From positions 1 through 64,000 of the forward strand of contig CAZBWV010000042.1 in NCBI GenBank assembly GCA_964495805.1: a stretch of 64,000 bases of DNA. Reading direction: 5' to 3'. The translations under genes and the position numbers were made by a program. Source of the DNA: JALXCH01 sp964495805 (GTDB lineage: Bacteria; Calditrichota; Calditrichia; RBG-13-44-9). Positions 1-9,596 of the stretch are shown here, piece by piece. A model generated the notes under the pieces. It saw nothing but the letters and a program-made list of their open reading frames with translations. It was not told the DNA's origin and ran no database searches. The stretch's first letter is position 1. The number at the start of each line of letters is the position of its first letter.

Positions 1-131
1 AAGAATCAAATTTTCCTTTTTAATCTATTCGAAAAAGCAAATTTTTCAAAACAGTGGAAAGACTTTATTGTTTTTGATATATTTTGCCTTCTTAAAGGTG
101 TGTGGAATAATCAAAACAAAGGAGATCATGT

Positions 132-671
132 ATGCGCGAGCAGTTGATGGAATTGTTACCGGAAATAAATTTGATTCAGGATGAGAAATTAAAAGAGAAG
201 GTTATCCGGGTGTGGGAACGGGCGCTGAAACTGCGCGGGATGCAACCCCGGGATATGCTGCGGATGCCTTTCACATTGTTGATAAAACCGTGTCCGGCTA
301 ATTTTGTGGAACACGTACGGGGTGTCGTTCAGGTTGCTTACCAGAGCGCAAAAGGTTTGCAGGAAATTTATGGCGATCGGATGCCCATCAATCTGGATTA
401 TTTGCTTGCCGGTGCTTTGCTCCACGATATTGGTAAGATTCTGGAATATGTGGAGAAAGATGGCGAGTTCGTGAAATCGTATGAAGGCAAGCATGTCCGC
501 CATCCTTTCTCCGGAACGGCTCTGGCTTTTGCCGAAGACCTGCCGGTGGAAGTTCAGCATATCATCGCTGTTCACGCGGGAGAGGGAGACGGCCGATGGC
601 GCAGCACTGAAGGGATTCTGGTTCATCATGCCGATTTTATTAATTTTGAACCGTTGCATAGTGGAAATTAA
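132..671 (+). CDS. HD-domain protein (predicted phosphohydrolase)
   Basis: The 179-residue product carries the signature of the HD metal-dependent phosphohydrolase superfamily: an early histidine in an EHVRGV segment, the paired LLHDIGK motif near residue 100, and later histidines in RHPFSGTA, IIAVHAGEG and LVHHADF that complete the usual metal-ligand pattern. It has no signal peptide and should be cytoplasmic. The family cleaves nucleotides or cyclic nucleotides, but nothing here shows the substrate. The ATG follows a GGAGAT ribosome site. The gene stands alone, closed by a terminator before the long downstream gene run. The fold assignment is secure; the reaction is unknown. Confidence 0.8.
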   Translation: MREQLMELLPEINLIQDEKLKEKVIRVWERALKLRGMQPRDMLRMPFTLLIKPCPANFVEHVRGVVQVAYQSAKGLQEIYGDRMPINLDYLLAGALLHDIGKILEYVEKDGEFVKSYEGKHVRHPFSGTALAFAEDLPVEVQHIIAVHAGEGDGRWRSTEGILVHHADFINFEPLHSGN

Positions 672-677
672 TATGAA

Positions 678-717
678 AAAGGGAGGTGGATTCGGGTTCC
701 ATCTCCCTTTCTTTGTC
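678..717 (+). terminator. Rho-independent terminator after the HD gene
   Basis: AAAGGGAG at 678-685 pairs with CTCCCTTT at 703-710, with further pairing inside (GGA with TCC), and is followed by CTTTGTC. It begins a few bases after the HD gene stop. The T-tract is short, so termination may be incomplete. Confidence 0.6.
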
Positions 718-980
718 ACCCCCAATTTAGTATTGTTTTTCCAGTCCCCAATGATTTCCTGATTACATATTTTAAATTTTTCTTCATATCCTGTCTTGGA
801 ATCTGTTGCTATTTGTAAACATCTCCCGAAATATATGTTTCATAAAAGAAACATGGTGTTATTTTAACACACTCTCCATATTTTATGCAACTGTATGTTA
901 TTGTTGTATTTATCTTCTTATTACCCGGGGATGGCATTCGATTTGTATCCATCAAAAATGTCGATATGGAGGAGGATAAA
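718..980. promoter_or_regulatory. AT-rich gap likely holding the promoter of the envelope operon
   Basis: About 260 AT-rich bases separate the HD gene terminator from the first gene of the 20-gene run. I see no convincing gene in it. An in-frame ATG at 885 would lengthen the next gene, but the strong GGAGGA site at 968-974 and the signal peptide favour the ATG at 981. A promoter must lie here if the run is one transcript, but I cannot place a -35/-10 pair with confidence. Confidence 0.35.
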
Positions 981-1844
981 ATGAAGCCATTCCTGGTGAA
1001 TCTTATCCTGTTTATATTTTTATTAACTTTTGTACAATGTGGTGGTGGATATAAGCTTCGCGGTGTAGTATATGACGCTGAACTGAAAGCGGTTCCCGAA
1101 GCGAAGGTGGTGGTACAGTACAATTCCGGGCGGGACAGCCTGGTTACCTATTCAGATGAACAGGGCAATTTTGTCCTCAAGGGGATTAAAACAAAAGAGG
1201 CCAAAATTTTCGTCCGCTCTCCCAATTTTATTCCCCTTCAACAAGATTTTGTTTTTAAAAACAGCGAAGAGGTAACTCAGTTAAAATTAGTGTATCGTCC
1301 CACCCGGATTATTGGTCGGGTCATTTGTGCCAAAACAAAGCAACCCCTTCCCCGCGTGAAGGTTACCGAGACAGTTAGTGAGGTAAGTGTATTGACCGAC
1401 CAGAATGGTCGTTTTGTTATTGACCGGGGATTGGATCCGGATCTGGATCAGGAGCTCACTTTTAATCTGGCGAATTACAATCGGACCTCTCTGATGGTGA
1501 AAGCGAAATTGCATCGTGATGTGGATGTTGGGGATGTGTTGTTGTCTCCTTTGCCCGGTTTCGATCCTACCTTGCAGTCTGAAGCGCAGGATCAACTGGG
1601 AAATGATGATAGGCCCATTCTACAGGATGCGATGGGTGCTCGAGGCACCGGGCGATTGGAAGATTTTCTGATGAGCCACGAAAAATTCACTTTTGCTCAG
1701 TTTAAGAAGCTGCTGGATGAAATCCGTGCCAACAATACCGAAGAGAACACCCGGAAAAACCTGGAATATTACCTCCAGGAAGGCTGGATTGAAGAAATTG
1801 AACCGGGCCTGTATTTGAGTAAACGCTACAATCCGAACCCATAA
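981..1844 (+). CDS. Lipoprotein with carboxypeptidase-regulatory-like domains
   Basis: The product is 287 residues from the ATG at 981, preceded by GGAGGA. A hydrophobic leader ends in a lipobox with Cys20 (FVQC), so it is a lipoprotein. Residues of about 25-100 and 105-190 look like two carboxypeptidase regulatory-like beta-sandwiches: each has a GxVxDAxxxxPxxxAxVxV-type opening and a TDxxGxFxxxG-type turn (YSDEQGNFVLKG, LTDQNGRFVIDRG). The last 100 residues are charged and probably helical (KFTFAQFKKLLDEIRANN), ending in a segment that resembles a small winged-helix or dimer motif. These folds usually bind peptidoglycan, sugar or partner proteins and are not catalytic. It is the first gene of the 20-gene run. 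The role is unknown. Confidence 0.65.
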   Translation: MKPFLVNLILFIFLLTFVQCGGGYKLRGVVYDAELKAVPEAKVVVQYNSGRDSLVTYSDEQGNFVLKGIKTKEAKIFVRSPNFIPLQQDFVFKNSEEVTQLKLVYRPTRIIGRVICAKTKQPLPRVKVTETVSEVSVLTDQNGRFVIDRGLDPDLDQELTFNLANYNRTSLMVKAKLHRDVDVGDVLLSPLPGFDPTLQSEAQDQLGNDDRPILQDAMGARGTGRLEDFLMSHEKFTFAQFKKLLDEIRANNTEENTRKNLEYYLQEGWIEEIEPGLYLSKRYNPNP

Positions 1845-1855
1845 TTGAGGTGAGT

Positions 1856-3697
1856 ATGAAATCTGCGAGCGTCGAAAAATGGATGGCATTCTGGGGACTG
1901 ATGTTTTTTTTCCTGTTTTTCACCTCTTGCGAGGAAAAATATCGCATCGACTCTGCCTTCCCCGAACCGCAGTATTCCATTGTGGATACTACTCAACATA
2001 GCGTGACTCCCGAACCAGTACCTCCGGATACGCAACAACAAAAGAAACATTTGCAAATTGCTAAGCAAGAGAAAACACAGGATAAAACGCAGGATAAAAA
2101 AGTTGAAAATTACGGAGATGTCCCTATTCATCTGGTATTTCAAACGGGTGGTATTCCGTTAAAAAGTAAAGTTCAGGTGATTTTAAGAGGCAAGATTATT
2201 GCGGAAACGGACTCCACCAAAAAGAAAATTAAAATTAAAAATGCCGATTGGAACGATTCTCTGGTTGTTCGTACAGATTTTTTCCAGGAGGCTAAGATTC
2301 ATCTGGACCCCACCGTATCGAAACGAATCTATCGGGTTATTCTGGAACCACTTTATTACCAGATTCAAGTGAAGGCGGAGCAAGGGGTGTCCCGTTCCCA
2401 GCTTCAGGGAGTCCAAATTTATTGGGGAAATAAACTGCTCGCCGAAACAGATGCTGACGGACTGGCGGCCGTCCAGGTTCCACGACCGGGCAAACTCAAA
2501 CTTACCTTTTTCAAAAAAGGACTTTTCGATCGGCAAACGTTTACCATCAATTTTGATGATATGGATATTACCTATCCGGTGGTTCTTCGTCCCCGCCAGC
2601 ATACGCTGGTGGTGCAGATAGAAGACGACACCGGTCGCCCCATTCGCAACGTTTCGGTTGAGCTGGTGGGTGGTCAGGCGCAAAATAAGGGAGTCACCGA
2701 CCTGAATGGTAAAGTGGTGTTTAAAAATTACAATCTTATTCCAGGTGAACCTTACAAATTGGTTATCTCGGCCCTTAATTATCAAAATGGTAACTTTAAT
2801 TTTAGCGATGAGAATCTGGATAATCCCAGGAACCCGGTTCGGCTTACCATCCCCTTACGATACGAATGGACGGTAAGTACTGATGTTCCGGATGCTCAGA
2901 TTACTATCCTGGATATTCGTGGAAAAAAGGTGGCCGAAGGAACCTCCCCTCTACACATTAAGCTTCCCAAAGGGGTATTTACGATAGTGGCTCGTTCGGG
3001 TTCTCTGGAGAAAAAAGAATCGTTGAACACTGCGAATACCCGGGGTTCTTTTCGGAAAGTAATTGTTTTGAAAGATCCGTACGATTTTGTGAAAAAGTGG
3101 GTGAATACCCATCCCGGCCAGGTGCTCCCGGAAGATTTTGCCAATCTCTTGAAAGACATTAAAGCCACCAGTCCCAATTTTGTGAACTCTCGCCTGCTCC
3201 TGGCTAACATGTATATTCAGGAAGAGCGTTACCGGGATGCCGTAAAAGCTTATAACGAAATTTTTGTGGGAAACAAGCAGGCACAGTACAACCCCAACCT
3301 GTTATTCCTGGCCGCTCAGGCAAGAATGCTTTACAGCGAAAAACTGGATCCCAATTCGGAAGAATACCGTGCGATTTTGCAGGAAGCTCTGGAGAAATAT
3401 GCTGATGTGGCCACGGCCTATATGGCCCATGTGCCTATGAAAAAGAAAAAAGAAGTGTATATGCGCATCAAGTTTCTTCGGGGAGAAATTGCCCAGCGCC
3501 TATTTTTTCATTATCAGGAAAAAAATAAATACGATCTGGCACGATTGTATCGGGAAAAAGCCCTGGACCATCTGGTGGAATTTATTCACGATTATGAAGC
3601 GCTGGGAAATGACAGTCCGTTAAAAACGGATTTTAAACAGAACTATCATCGCGCTAAGGAACTGGTTAGCACAATCAAGGCTACAGGAGTGTATTAA
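1856..3697 (+). CDS. Lipoprotein, beta-sandwich repeats plus C-terminal TPR
   Basis: The product is 613 residues. I chose the ATG at 1856 because the GTG at 1850 lies inside the GAGGTGAG ribosome site. A hydrophobic leader ends in FTSC (Cys25), marking a lipoprotein. A Gln/Lys/Thr-rich linker follows, then three or four beta-rich modules (about residues 85-390) that resemble PEGA or carboxypeptidase-regulatory domains, including a VSTDVPDAQITI...GTSPLHIKLPKG stretch typical of PEGA. Residues of about 400-600 are TPR-like helices (FVNSRLLLANMYIQEERYRDAVKAYNEI). The stop overlaps the next start by one base, so translation is probably coupled. It is likely an envelope scaffold; no enzyme motif is visible. 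Confidence 0.65.
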   Translation: MKSASVEKWMAFWGLMFFFLFFTSCEEKYRIDSAFPEPQYSIVDTTQHSVTPEPVPPDTQQQKKHLQIAKQEKTQDKTQDKKVENYGDVPIHLVFQTGGIPLKSKVQVILRGKIIAETDSTKKKIKIKNADWNDSLVVRTDFFQEAKIHLDPTVSKRIYRVILEPLYYQIQVKAEQGVSRSQLQGVQIYWGNKLLAETDADGLAAVQVPRPGKLKLTFFKKGLFDRQTFTINFDDMDITYPVVLRPRQHTLVVQIEDDTGRPIRNVSVELVGGQAQNKGVTDLNGKVVFKNYNLIPGEPYKLVISALNYQNGNFNFSDENLDNPRNPVRLTIPLRYEWTVSTDVPDAQITILDIRGKKVAEGTSPLHIKLPKGVFTIVARSGSLEKKESLNTANTRGSFRKVIVLKDPYDFVKKWVNTHPGQVLPEDFANLLKDIKATSPNFVNSRLLLANMYIQEERYRDAVKAYNEIFVGNKQAQYNPNLLFLAAQARMLYSEKLDPNSEEYRAILQEALEKYADVATAYMAHVPMKKKKEVYMRIKFLRGEIAQRLFFHYQEKNKYDLARLYREKALDHLVEFIHDYEALGNDSPLKTDFKQNYHRAKELVSTIKATGVY

Positions 3698-5196
3698 TGC
3701 AATTGGGTGGTAGGGGGAATCGAATTCTATTTTTTCTCTGGTTCTTTTTAGGATGGATGATCTGGGGGTGTTTGGGATGCCATTCCAAACCGCAGGGAGA
3801 ACTGGAGGATTTCTACTTCTTCCGTCAGTTCCGTTTGAACGATTATCATACCATTGTAAAAACGGTGGTGCAACAGGACCTCTCCCGGATTCCACCTAAC
3901 CAGTTACTCCCTGCTTTAATTAGTACCTACCGACAGAGCCGGATGCTTTCCATTTACCGCCAATTATCCGATACCCTGGCAAGCCAGTTAATCCAGGCCT
4001 ATCAGGAATATCGCAAACTGATGGAGGGCAATTTTTACCTGTTTTACAAATCGTTGCTTTACCTCAGACTGGGACGGAGAGCGGAAGCTGTCACAACTTT
4101 GGGACAGTTTTTAGAGCAAAAGGGGATTCCCGAACAACTCAAATCTTTAGCGCAGGATGCGCAAACTTTACTTCAGGAACCAGATAACCTCTCACATTTT
4201 TGCACCCGGTACATTTCGAAAGCAGAGACAAGAGCTATTGGGCTGGCCCTTATTTTATCCGATTCCGTTTTGTTTGCTCAAGCGCGGGAAAGCGGCTTCT
4301 TTTTACTTAATGATGTTCCCTTCATTCAAACTCAAATTGCCCTGAAGAACGGAGCACTCTCCCCAATGTGGCAGGCTTTTTCCCGCAGCGCGTTTGAAAA
4401 ACCGATCTTTCGGGAAAGAGTTACGAAACAGGATAATGAAGGTAATTCTCTGTACAAACGGTTTTACAATCCCGCTATGTACAGTGTGCTTGAACAAATT
4501 TATCGCTTCACCTACCACACCCTGGCGCGGGAGTGGGTAAATCGGGATCTGGTGAAGATGGCTGGCGGCATGGATTCTGTGAAAGCAACCCGATTCTTTT
4601 ATTTCAACCTGGAACTGGCACGCAGTTACCAGTTGGGACTGGATGATATTAGCGAAGTGCTATTCCAGAAACTTCCTGAAATGGTTCGTACACCTTTTCA
4701 GAACTTGCTATTGCAGGTGTACCGGGAAGCGTTTCTTTTCCATAAAGGAGAAAAGTCTCTGCATTCCCATACCCTGCCCTCCCAATATCATCCGTTTATG
4801 CAGGCATTGCTGGATGCTTCTCGGGCGAAAGAAATGAGTGCTGTTGGGGTGTTTATTACCGAGGAAGAACTGGAAGGGATTCGTCGCCGCCTGGATAAGT
4901 TTGCGGTGAATACTCAGGTTCAAGAGTTTGCCCTTGGGTTTACCGGGCTGGTGGATTTAAACCTGCGTCGCTGGAAAGGAGCAATGATTTATTTGAATTA
5001 TCCCTTGAACAAGGGCTTCGATTTAAGCGAAAACGATCCGTTAGATCTGGTTTACCTCATGTGGGCCATCTGGAACGAAAAAAGCCAGATGAGTGAGTGC
5101 AACTGGATTTTAAGTGAATTGCGCAAAGAATTTCCTTACACCGAGGCGCTGTATCGATGGGCCAATGAGGTGATTGCCGCACGGCATTTTAAATAA
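3697..5196 (+). CDS. Putative lipoprotein of helical repeats
   Basis: The product is 499 residues and shares one base with the stop of the preceding lipoprotein gene. The N-terminus has a long hydrophobic stretch ending in WGCLGC, so it is probably lipid-anchored at one of those cysteines, although the lipobox is not textbook. The rest is predicted helical with a loose TPR-like rhythm (FYLFYKSLLYLRLGRRAEAV; a repeat near the end around SECNWILSELRKEFPYTEAL). No catalytic motif is visible and I do not recognise the family. Position suggests it partners the two lipoproteins before it and the peptide-binding protein after it. Confidence 0.5.
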   Translation: MQLGGRGNRILFFLWFFLGWMIWGCLGCHSKPQGELEDFYFFRQFRLNDYHTIVKTVVQQDLSRIPPNQLLPALISTYRQSRMLSIYRQLSDTLASQLIQAYQEYRKLMEGNFYLFYKSLLYLRLGRRAEAVTTLGQFLEQKGIPEQLKSLAQDAQTLLQEPDNLSHFCTRYISKAETRAIGLALILSDSVLFAQARESGFFLLNDVPFIQTQIALKNGALSPMWQAFSRSAFEKPIFRERVTKQDNEGNSLYKRFYNPAMYSVLEQIYRFTYHTLAREWVNRDLVKMAGGMDSVKATRFFYFNLELARSYQLGLDDISEVLFQKLPEMVRTPFQNLLLQVYREAFLFHKGEKSLHSHTLPSQYHPFMQALLDASRAKEMSAVGVFITEEELEGIRRRLDKFAVNTQVQEFALGFTGLVDLNLRRWKGAMIYLNYPLNKGFDLSENDPLDLVYLMWAIWNEKSQMSECNWILSELRKEFPYTEALYRWANEVIAARHFK

Positions 5197-5214
5197 TTGG
5201 AGGAAAACGTCAGT

Positions 5215-6789
5215 ATGAAAATCTGGATCATCGCGGGTTTGGTGGTAATGATACACTTCGTTTTGTTTGCGCAGGATTGGAATCACAGTGAATTTGAGTT
5301 GCGTTATCTGGAACAGAGCGTTCCCATGCGCATCGATCCCATCACTGTGTACGATGTGACTTCGGTTCGAATTACGGAGATTCTGTTCGGTGCCCTGTAT
5401 AGTACCGATCGCTCTACAGCGCGTATTCCCGAATTTGCCGATGGAGAGCCTCGACTGAGCGAAGATGGAATGTCTGCCGTGGTAAAATTGAAACCCGATC
5501 TGAAATTTTCTGACGGCACTCCCATTCGTGTTTCCGATATCATTTTTACCTGGAAGGCGGCTACCAACCCCAAATCATTCAGTCCCAACCGACAGATGTA
5601 TCGGAACATTGCCAACATCAGCGCACTGGATTCCAGCACCATTCGGGTAACCTTCCGCCACCCGGTATCGGATGCTCGAAGGTACCTCATGTTTTTTATT
5701 GTGCCCAAATCCATCTTTCTCTCTACGGAAATTGATCGGGATCTTACCTATTGCCGGGAACCCGATCCCACTTCCGGCGGATACCGTATCTTTAATAAAA
5801 AAGGGACCGGTCAGGAGTTTTTGTTTGTCAAAAATCCTTATTACAATGGGAAGACCAAACCCAGCATCGAAAAAATCCGCATGAATGTACATACCGATAT
5901 TTTAGGGCATGTGGATAACCTGCGGAACGGGCTGGCCGATTTGATTCCGTTTGTGCCACCGGCAAAAGTCCCGGTAATCAAGCAGGATTCCCGTTTTAAA
6001 ATAGAATTGTACGATGCCAACCAGTTCGATTTCATCGCTTTTAATCTGGAGAACGAATTTCTCAAATTTCAGGAGATTCGTCAGGCGATCAACATGGCGT
6101 TTAATCGAAAGGAGATTCTGGCATCCTTCTTCAATGACGATGGCGATCTGATGAGCGGTCCATTTCCACCCACCCACAGCGGTTTTAATCCCGACGTGCA
6201 ACCCTGGCCGTACGATCCCAATATGGCTCGCACCATGCTGCAGAACATGGGTTTCGAAGATAGTGATGGGGATGGGATTCTGGAATACAATGGCAAGCCA
6301 CTGGAATTTAATATGCTCACGGCCCTCTGTCGCGACCCTGATTATTCCAGCGTGATTAGCTCGTTTGTCGAGCAGATGCGCAATATCGGCATTCGCATCA
6401 ATACTCAAGAATTCCTTTACGATGCCTTCGAAAGCAAAGTCAGAAAAGGCGATTTTGACATGGTGTATTACACCCGAAAGGTTACTCAGGAAGCCGACTA
6501 TTCGCCTTTTTTTATGAGCGATCAGATTGGCATTGGGGGAAAAAACATTGGTCGGTATTCCAATCCCCTGGTGGATTCCCTGTTTGTGATGGCCAATAGC
6601 ACCCTGGACTTTCAGAAACGGGTGGAGTTGTACAAAGAAGTGCACAAAATCATTCACGACGACTGTCCCTATGTGTTCCTGTGGTATCTCAAATATCACG
6701 CTGCCTACATCCGCGAGTTAAAAAATGTAAGCATCGATCCCTATTACTTTTTTACCACCATTGAAGAGTGGTTTTACATGAAAGATTAA
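5215..6789 (+). CDS. Peptide ABC transporter substrate-binding protein (family 5)
   Basis: The product is 524 residues, the usual size for DppA/OppA-type family 5 binding proteins. I chose the ATG at 5215 because a TTGGAGGA site lies just upstream. Residues 1-21 form a Sec signal peptide ending near LFAQDW with no lipobox, so it is predicted soluble in the periplasm. Family landmarks include VVKLKPDLKFSDGTPIRVSDIIFTWK (split here for length), the IRQAINMAFNRKEI helix, DPNMARTMLQNMGF and a terminal HKIIHDDCPYVFLWY segment. It should deliver oligopeptides, or another ligand such as nickel or sugar, to the two permeases encoded next. Substrate choice cannot be read from sequence. Confidence 0.88.
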   Translation: MKIWIIAGLVVMIHFVLFAQDWNHSEFELRYLEQSVPMRIDPITVYDVTSVRITEILFGALYSTDRSTARIPEFADGEPRLSEDGMSAVVKLKPDLKFSDGTPIRVSDIIFTWKAATNPKSFSPNRQMYRNIANISALDSSTIRVTFRHPVSDARRYLMFFIVPKSIFLSTEIDRDLTYCREPDPTSGGYRIFNKKGTGQEFLFVKNPYYNGKTKPSIEKIRMNVHTDILGHVDNLRNGLADLIPFVPPAKVPVIKQDSRFKIELYDANQFDFIAFNLENEFLKFQEIRQAINMAFNRKEILASFFNDDGDLMSGPFPPTHSGFNPDVQPWPYDPNMARTMLQNMGFEDSDGDGILEYNGKPLEFNMLTALCRDPDYSSVISSFVEQMRNIGIRINTQEFLYDAFESKVRKGDFDMVYYTRKVTQEADYSPFFMSDQIGIGGKNIGRYSNPLVDSLFVMANSTLDFQKRVELYKEVHKIIHDDCPYVFLWYLKYHAAYIRELKNVSIDPYYFFTTIEEWFYMKD

Positions 6790-6798
6790 GGAAGAAGA

Positions 6799-7674
6799 AT
6801 GAAACGGTTTCTGGAACACCTGTTCTATTTTGTTGGACTCCTGATCGTTCAGCTGGTACTGATTGCCGGTGTGGAATATGTGCTGTTTCTGGTGGCTCCG
6901 GGAGTGAAGCAAAAACTTTTGCTTAGTATGGGGGCACCGGAAAAGTCAAACTATGCGTATTGGGACTATCTGGTTACGTTCAAAGATTGGTTTGGTCGGA
7001 TATTTACCCGGGGTGATCTGGGACGCCTGATGAGCACTGGCGACCCTATCCGAAATTTTGTGTTCGATACCATTCTGGTGACGATCAAACTGGTGGTGGT
7101 AGCGCTTTTTATCTGCCTGGTGTTGAGTATCGTCATCATTTATCTGAAAAAAAGTTTTCCCAACTCCCGACTGGTAAAAGGGTTTGTGTTTAGTATGCAG
7201 TTTTTGTCCAGCATTCATTACATCGTGCTGGGGTATCTGGTAATTGTGGAACTCAAAATGTCCCAGTTTCCGGTCTTCTCTTATCTGATTCTGGCAGTGG
7301 GGAATGGGATGTTAAATGACATGGTGGAACTAATTGAAAATGAGCTGGATGGAATTCTTAATTCCCCGTATTACCGGGCCGCACTTGCCCGGGGTGGAAA
7401 ACTGTGGCGAAACATCCTGCCTCCCCTGGGAATTACTCTGGCGCGTATTTTTAACTCCAAGCTCCCCATGTTGCTGGGTGGTTCTTTTATTGTGGAATAT
7501 GTGATGAATCTGCACGGCATCGGGGTGTTTACCATTCAATACGGTGTGCGCGGAACAGATTACAATTTGCTGCTCATCTACAGCTTATTTGTCACCCTGG
7601 TGATTGTGTTTAGCAATCTGATGGCGAATTCTTTACAGAAATATCTCGATCCCAGACCGGAGAAAGTGTTCTGA
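6799..7674 (+). CDS. ABC transporter permease, DppB/OppB type
   Basis: The product is 291 residues with about six membrane helices, the first at residues 8-32. A region near residue 190 (YRAALARGGKLWRNILPPLG) is the cytoplasmic EAA loop that docks the ATPase, and a Leu-rich GSFIVEYVMNLHGIGVF segment is typical of DppB-like subunits. It follows the binding protein by nine bases, and its stop shares one base with the next start, so subunits should be made in step. Family members form the inner-membrane pore with a DppC-type partner. The protein is a little shorter than E. coli DppB (339), mainly in the periplasmic region. Confidence 0.87.
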   Translation: MKRFLEHLFYFVGLLIVQLVLIAGVEYVLFLVAPGVKQKLLLSMGAPEKSNYAYWDYLVTFKDWFGRIFTRGDLGRLMSTGDPIRNFVFDTILVTIKLVVVALFICLVLSIVIIYLKKSFPNSRLVKGFVFSMQFLSSIHYIVLGYLVIVELKMSQFPVFSYLILAVGNGMLNDMVELIENELDGILNSPYYRAALARGGKLWRNILPPLGITLARIFNSKLPMLLGGSFIVEYVMNLHGIGVFTIQYGVRGTDYNLLLIYSLFVTLVIVFSNLMANSLQKYLDPRPEKVF

Positions 7675-8534
7675 TGAAACGTTCGTTGATGAAAATTTAT
7701 TTTACTGTGGCAGCAGTGCTTTACGCGGTGATGATTCTCATGGGAATATTTGAATATATTCCCCCCAATTTCTATCGGGTTCATCAGATGAACTTCCCCC
7801 AGTTGCAACCACCTTCGCTGGAACATCTGCTGGGTACCGATTACTACAAACACGATATTTTTAGTGAGTTCATTTACGGAGCCAAATCCACTTTCTATTC
7901 GGGTATTCTGGCGGCCATTCCATTTACTCTTTTGGGAATTTTATTGGGAATCGCTGCTTCTTACTACGAAAATCGGTTTTCCTATTACGCAGATCGCTTT
8001 CTGGAAGTGTTGAATGCCTTCCCCAAATTCATTGTGCTGCTCATTTTCATTGCCCTGTTTGGTAACCATGTGTTTTTGCTCATGATGATTTTCGGAATTT
8101 TCAGTTCGCCGAAACTGGCGGAGTTAATAAAAGGTCGGGTGCTGGCGCTAAAAAAGGAGATGTTTATCGACTCGTCCATTGCTCTGGGATTGCCCCATTG
8201 GGCCATCATTTTCCGTCATATTTTATGGAACAACAGCCGTTCCATCATCCTGGGGCAATTTTTCTTTATTTATTCCGCTGCGGTGTTGATTGAGGCCAGC
8301 CTGAGCTATGTGAATCTTGGATTCAGCCAGACCAGCGTAAGCTGGGGGTATATGCTTTACGAGGCACGTTATGCCAGTGGCCGCACTCTGTTTGCTGCTC
8401 CGTGGAATCTGGGAAGTTTTCATATCAAGGCATTTGTTTCCATTATGGGACTCACGCTGCTGACCTTGAGCATGTTTTATCTGTCCCGTTATTATCGGCA
8501 AAAAGCACTGGAACTCAGGGGAATCCGCGAATGA
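7674..8534 (+). CDS. ABC transporter permease, DppC/OppC type
   Basis: The product is 286 residues with an N-terminal membrane helix, the LEHLLGTDYYKHDIFSEFIY segment diagnostic of DppC-like subunits (normally LGTDxxGRDxxSRxxxG), then five more helices. The EAA docking loop is visible around DSSIALGLPHWAIIFRHIL. It overlaps the upstream permease by one base and the downstream ATPase by four. With its partner it forms the membrane channel of the importer. The HDIFSEF version of the usual GRDxxSR motif is a mild departure from the consensus and may mark a lineage subtype. Confidence 0.87.
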   Translation: MKRSLMKIYFTVAAVLYAVMILMGIFEYIPPNFYRVHQMNFPQLQPPSLEHLLGTDYYKHDIFSEFIYGAKSTFYSGILAAIPFTLLGILLGIAASYYENRFSYYADRFLEVLNAFPKFIVLLIFIALFGNHVFLLMMIFGIFSSPKLAELIKGRVLALKKEMFIDSSIALGLPHWAIIFRHILWNNSRSIILGQFFFIYSAAVLIEASLSYVNLGFSQTSVSWGYMLYEARYASGRTLFAAPWNLGSFHIKAFVSIMGLTLLTLSMFYLSRYYRQKALELRGIRE

Positions 8535-9592
8535 ACGTGGTACTTGAAGTGAAAAATCTGAAGCTGGGACTTCAAAATGGGCACGGGATGGTTTTCCCTT
8601 CCCTGAATACCTCCTTTTCGGTAAAAGAGAAGGAATTTCTGGGTATCGTTGGTGAGTCCGGTTCGGGGAAAACGCTCACCGTGCTTTCCCTGCTGGGGCT
8701 TCAGGAAGTGTATCCGGGAATATTAGGAGGCCGGGTGGTGTACCATTTTTCGGACCTGACCGTGGACATGTTGGCGGATTTGCCCCGATATCTGGTGAGC
8801 CGGGATGGAACCACGGAAAAGCGGTTTTCGCTGTGGCGGCGACATGTTCAACGCACAATGCGGAGCGTTTGGGGACGGTACATCGGTGTGGTGTTGCAGG
8901 AAACTCACCGCTCGTTGAATCCCTATTTGAACATTGGAACGCAACTGTTGGATGCCATGACTCATCTCTCCCTTTCCCGAAAAGAGAAAGAGGAAAAAGC
9001 CATAGAAGCTATTCGTCGGGTACATTTACGAAATCCGGAACAGGTGTTTTATGCCTATCCGCATGAATTAAGCGGTGGCATGGCGCAGCGTGCGATGATC
9101 GCTCTGAGTCTGGTGGCAGAACCGGAGCTGCTGGTGCTTGACGAGCCTACCATCGGGCTGGATGTAACCCTGCAGGCGTCCATGACCGATTTACTGCTGG
9201 ATATTCAGGAAACTCATCGAGTGAGCGGGATTGTCATCTCCCACGATCTGAAATTTATTTCCCGGGTGAGCCAGCGCATTGCAGTTATGCTTTCCGGAGA
9301 AATCTGGGAAATTGGTCCGGCGGAACAGGTCACCCATACAGAATTCCCCTGGAAGCACCCCTATACGGAATACCTGCTGGAAAAAGCCAATTTAAATAAT
9401 CCCGCACATTCCGCAGAGAAAACCCTGGTGTTACCGGGCCCATTCTCCAGGGGATGTCGGTATCGGGTGCGCTGCCCTTACTATAAAAATGCGGGACCGG
9501 AGATGCGAAAAAAGTGTGATAGCCAGGCACCTCCCATGTTCAATGTTTTTGATGACCATTATGTCCGTTGCTGGAGATTTGCTCAGGAGTAA
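8531..9592 (+). CDS. ABC transporter ATPase, DppD/OppD type
   Basis: The product is 353 residues from the ATG at 8531, which overlaps the permease stop (ATGA). Upstream in-frame ATGs would sit inside the permease gene. Walker A is GESGSGKT (residues 41-48), the Q-loop lies in GVVLQET, the signature is LSGGMAQR, Walker B is LLVLDEP and the H-loop is VISHD. The C-terminal oligopeptide-transporter tail has the spaced cysteines typical of the family (GCRYRVRCPYY...KKC...RCWRF). The stretch between Walker A and the Q-loop is longer than usual, with a charged insertion of roughly 30 residues. It powers the importer together with the next gene product. Confidence 0.9.
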   Translation: MNVVLEVKNLKLGLQNGHGMVFPSLNTSFSVKEKEFLGIVGESGSGKTLTVLSLLGLQEVYPGILGGRVVYHFSDLTVDMLADLPRYLVSRDGTTEKRFSLWRRHVQRTMRSVWGRYIGVVLQETHRSLNPYLNIGTQLLDAMTHLSLSRKEKEEKAIEAIRRVHLRNPEQVFYAYPHELSGGMAQRAMIALSLVAEPELLVLDEPTIGLDVTLQASMTDLLLDIQETHRVSGIVISHDLKFISRVSQRIAVMLSGEIWEIGPAEQVTHTEFPWKHPYTEYLLEKANLNNPAHSAEKTLVLPGPFSRGCRYRVRCPYYKNAGPEMRKKCDSQAPPMFNVFDDHYVRCWRFAQE

Positions 9593-9596
9593 TTTG

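Noticed and set aside
885..980. Upstream in-frame extension of the first lipoprotein gene
   Set aside because: The added residues lack signal features, while ATG 981 has a strong ribosome site and begins a lipoprotein leader.
5902..6699. 265-codon minus-strand frame opposite the peptide-binding protein gene
   Set aside because: Antisense of a well-supported gene, with no recognisable domain.
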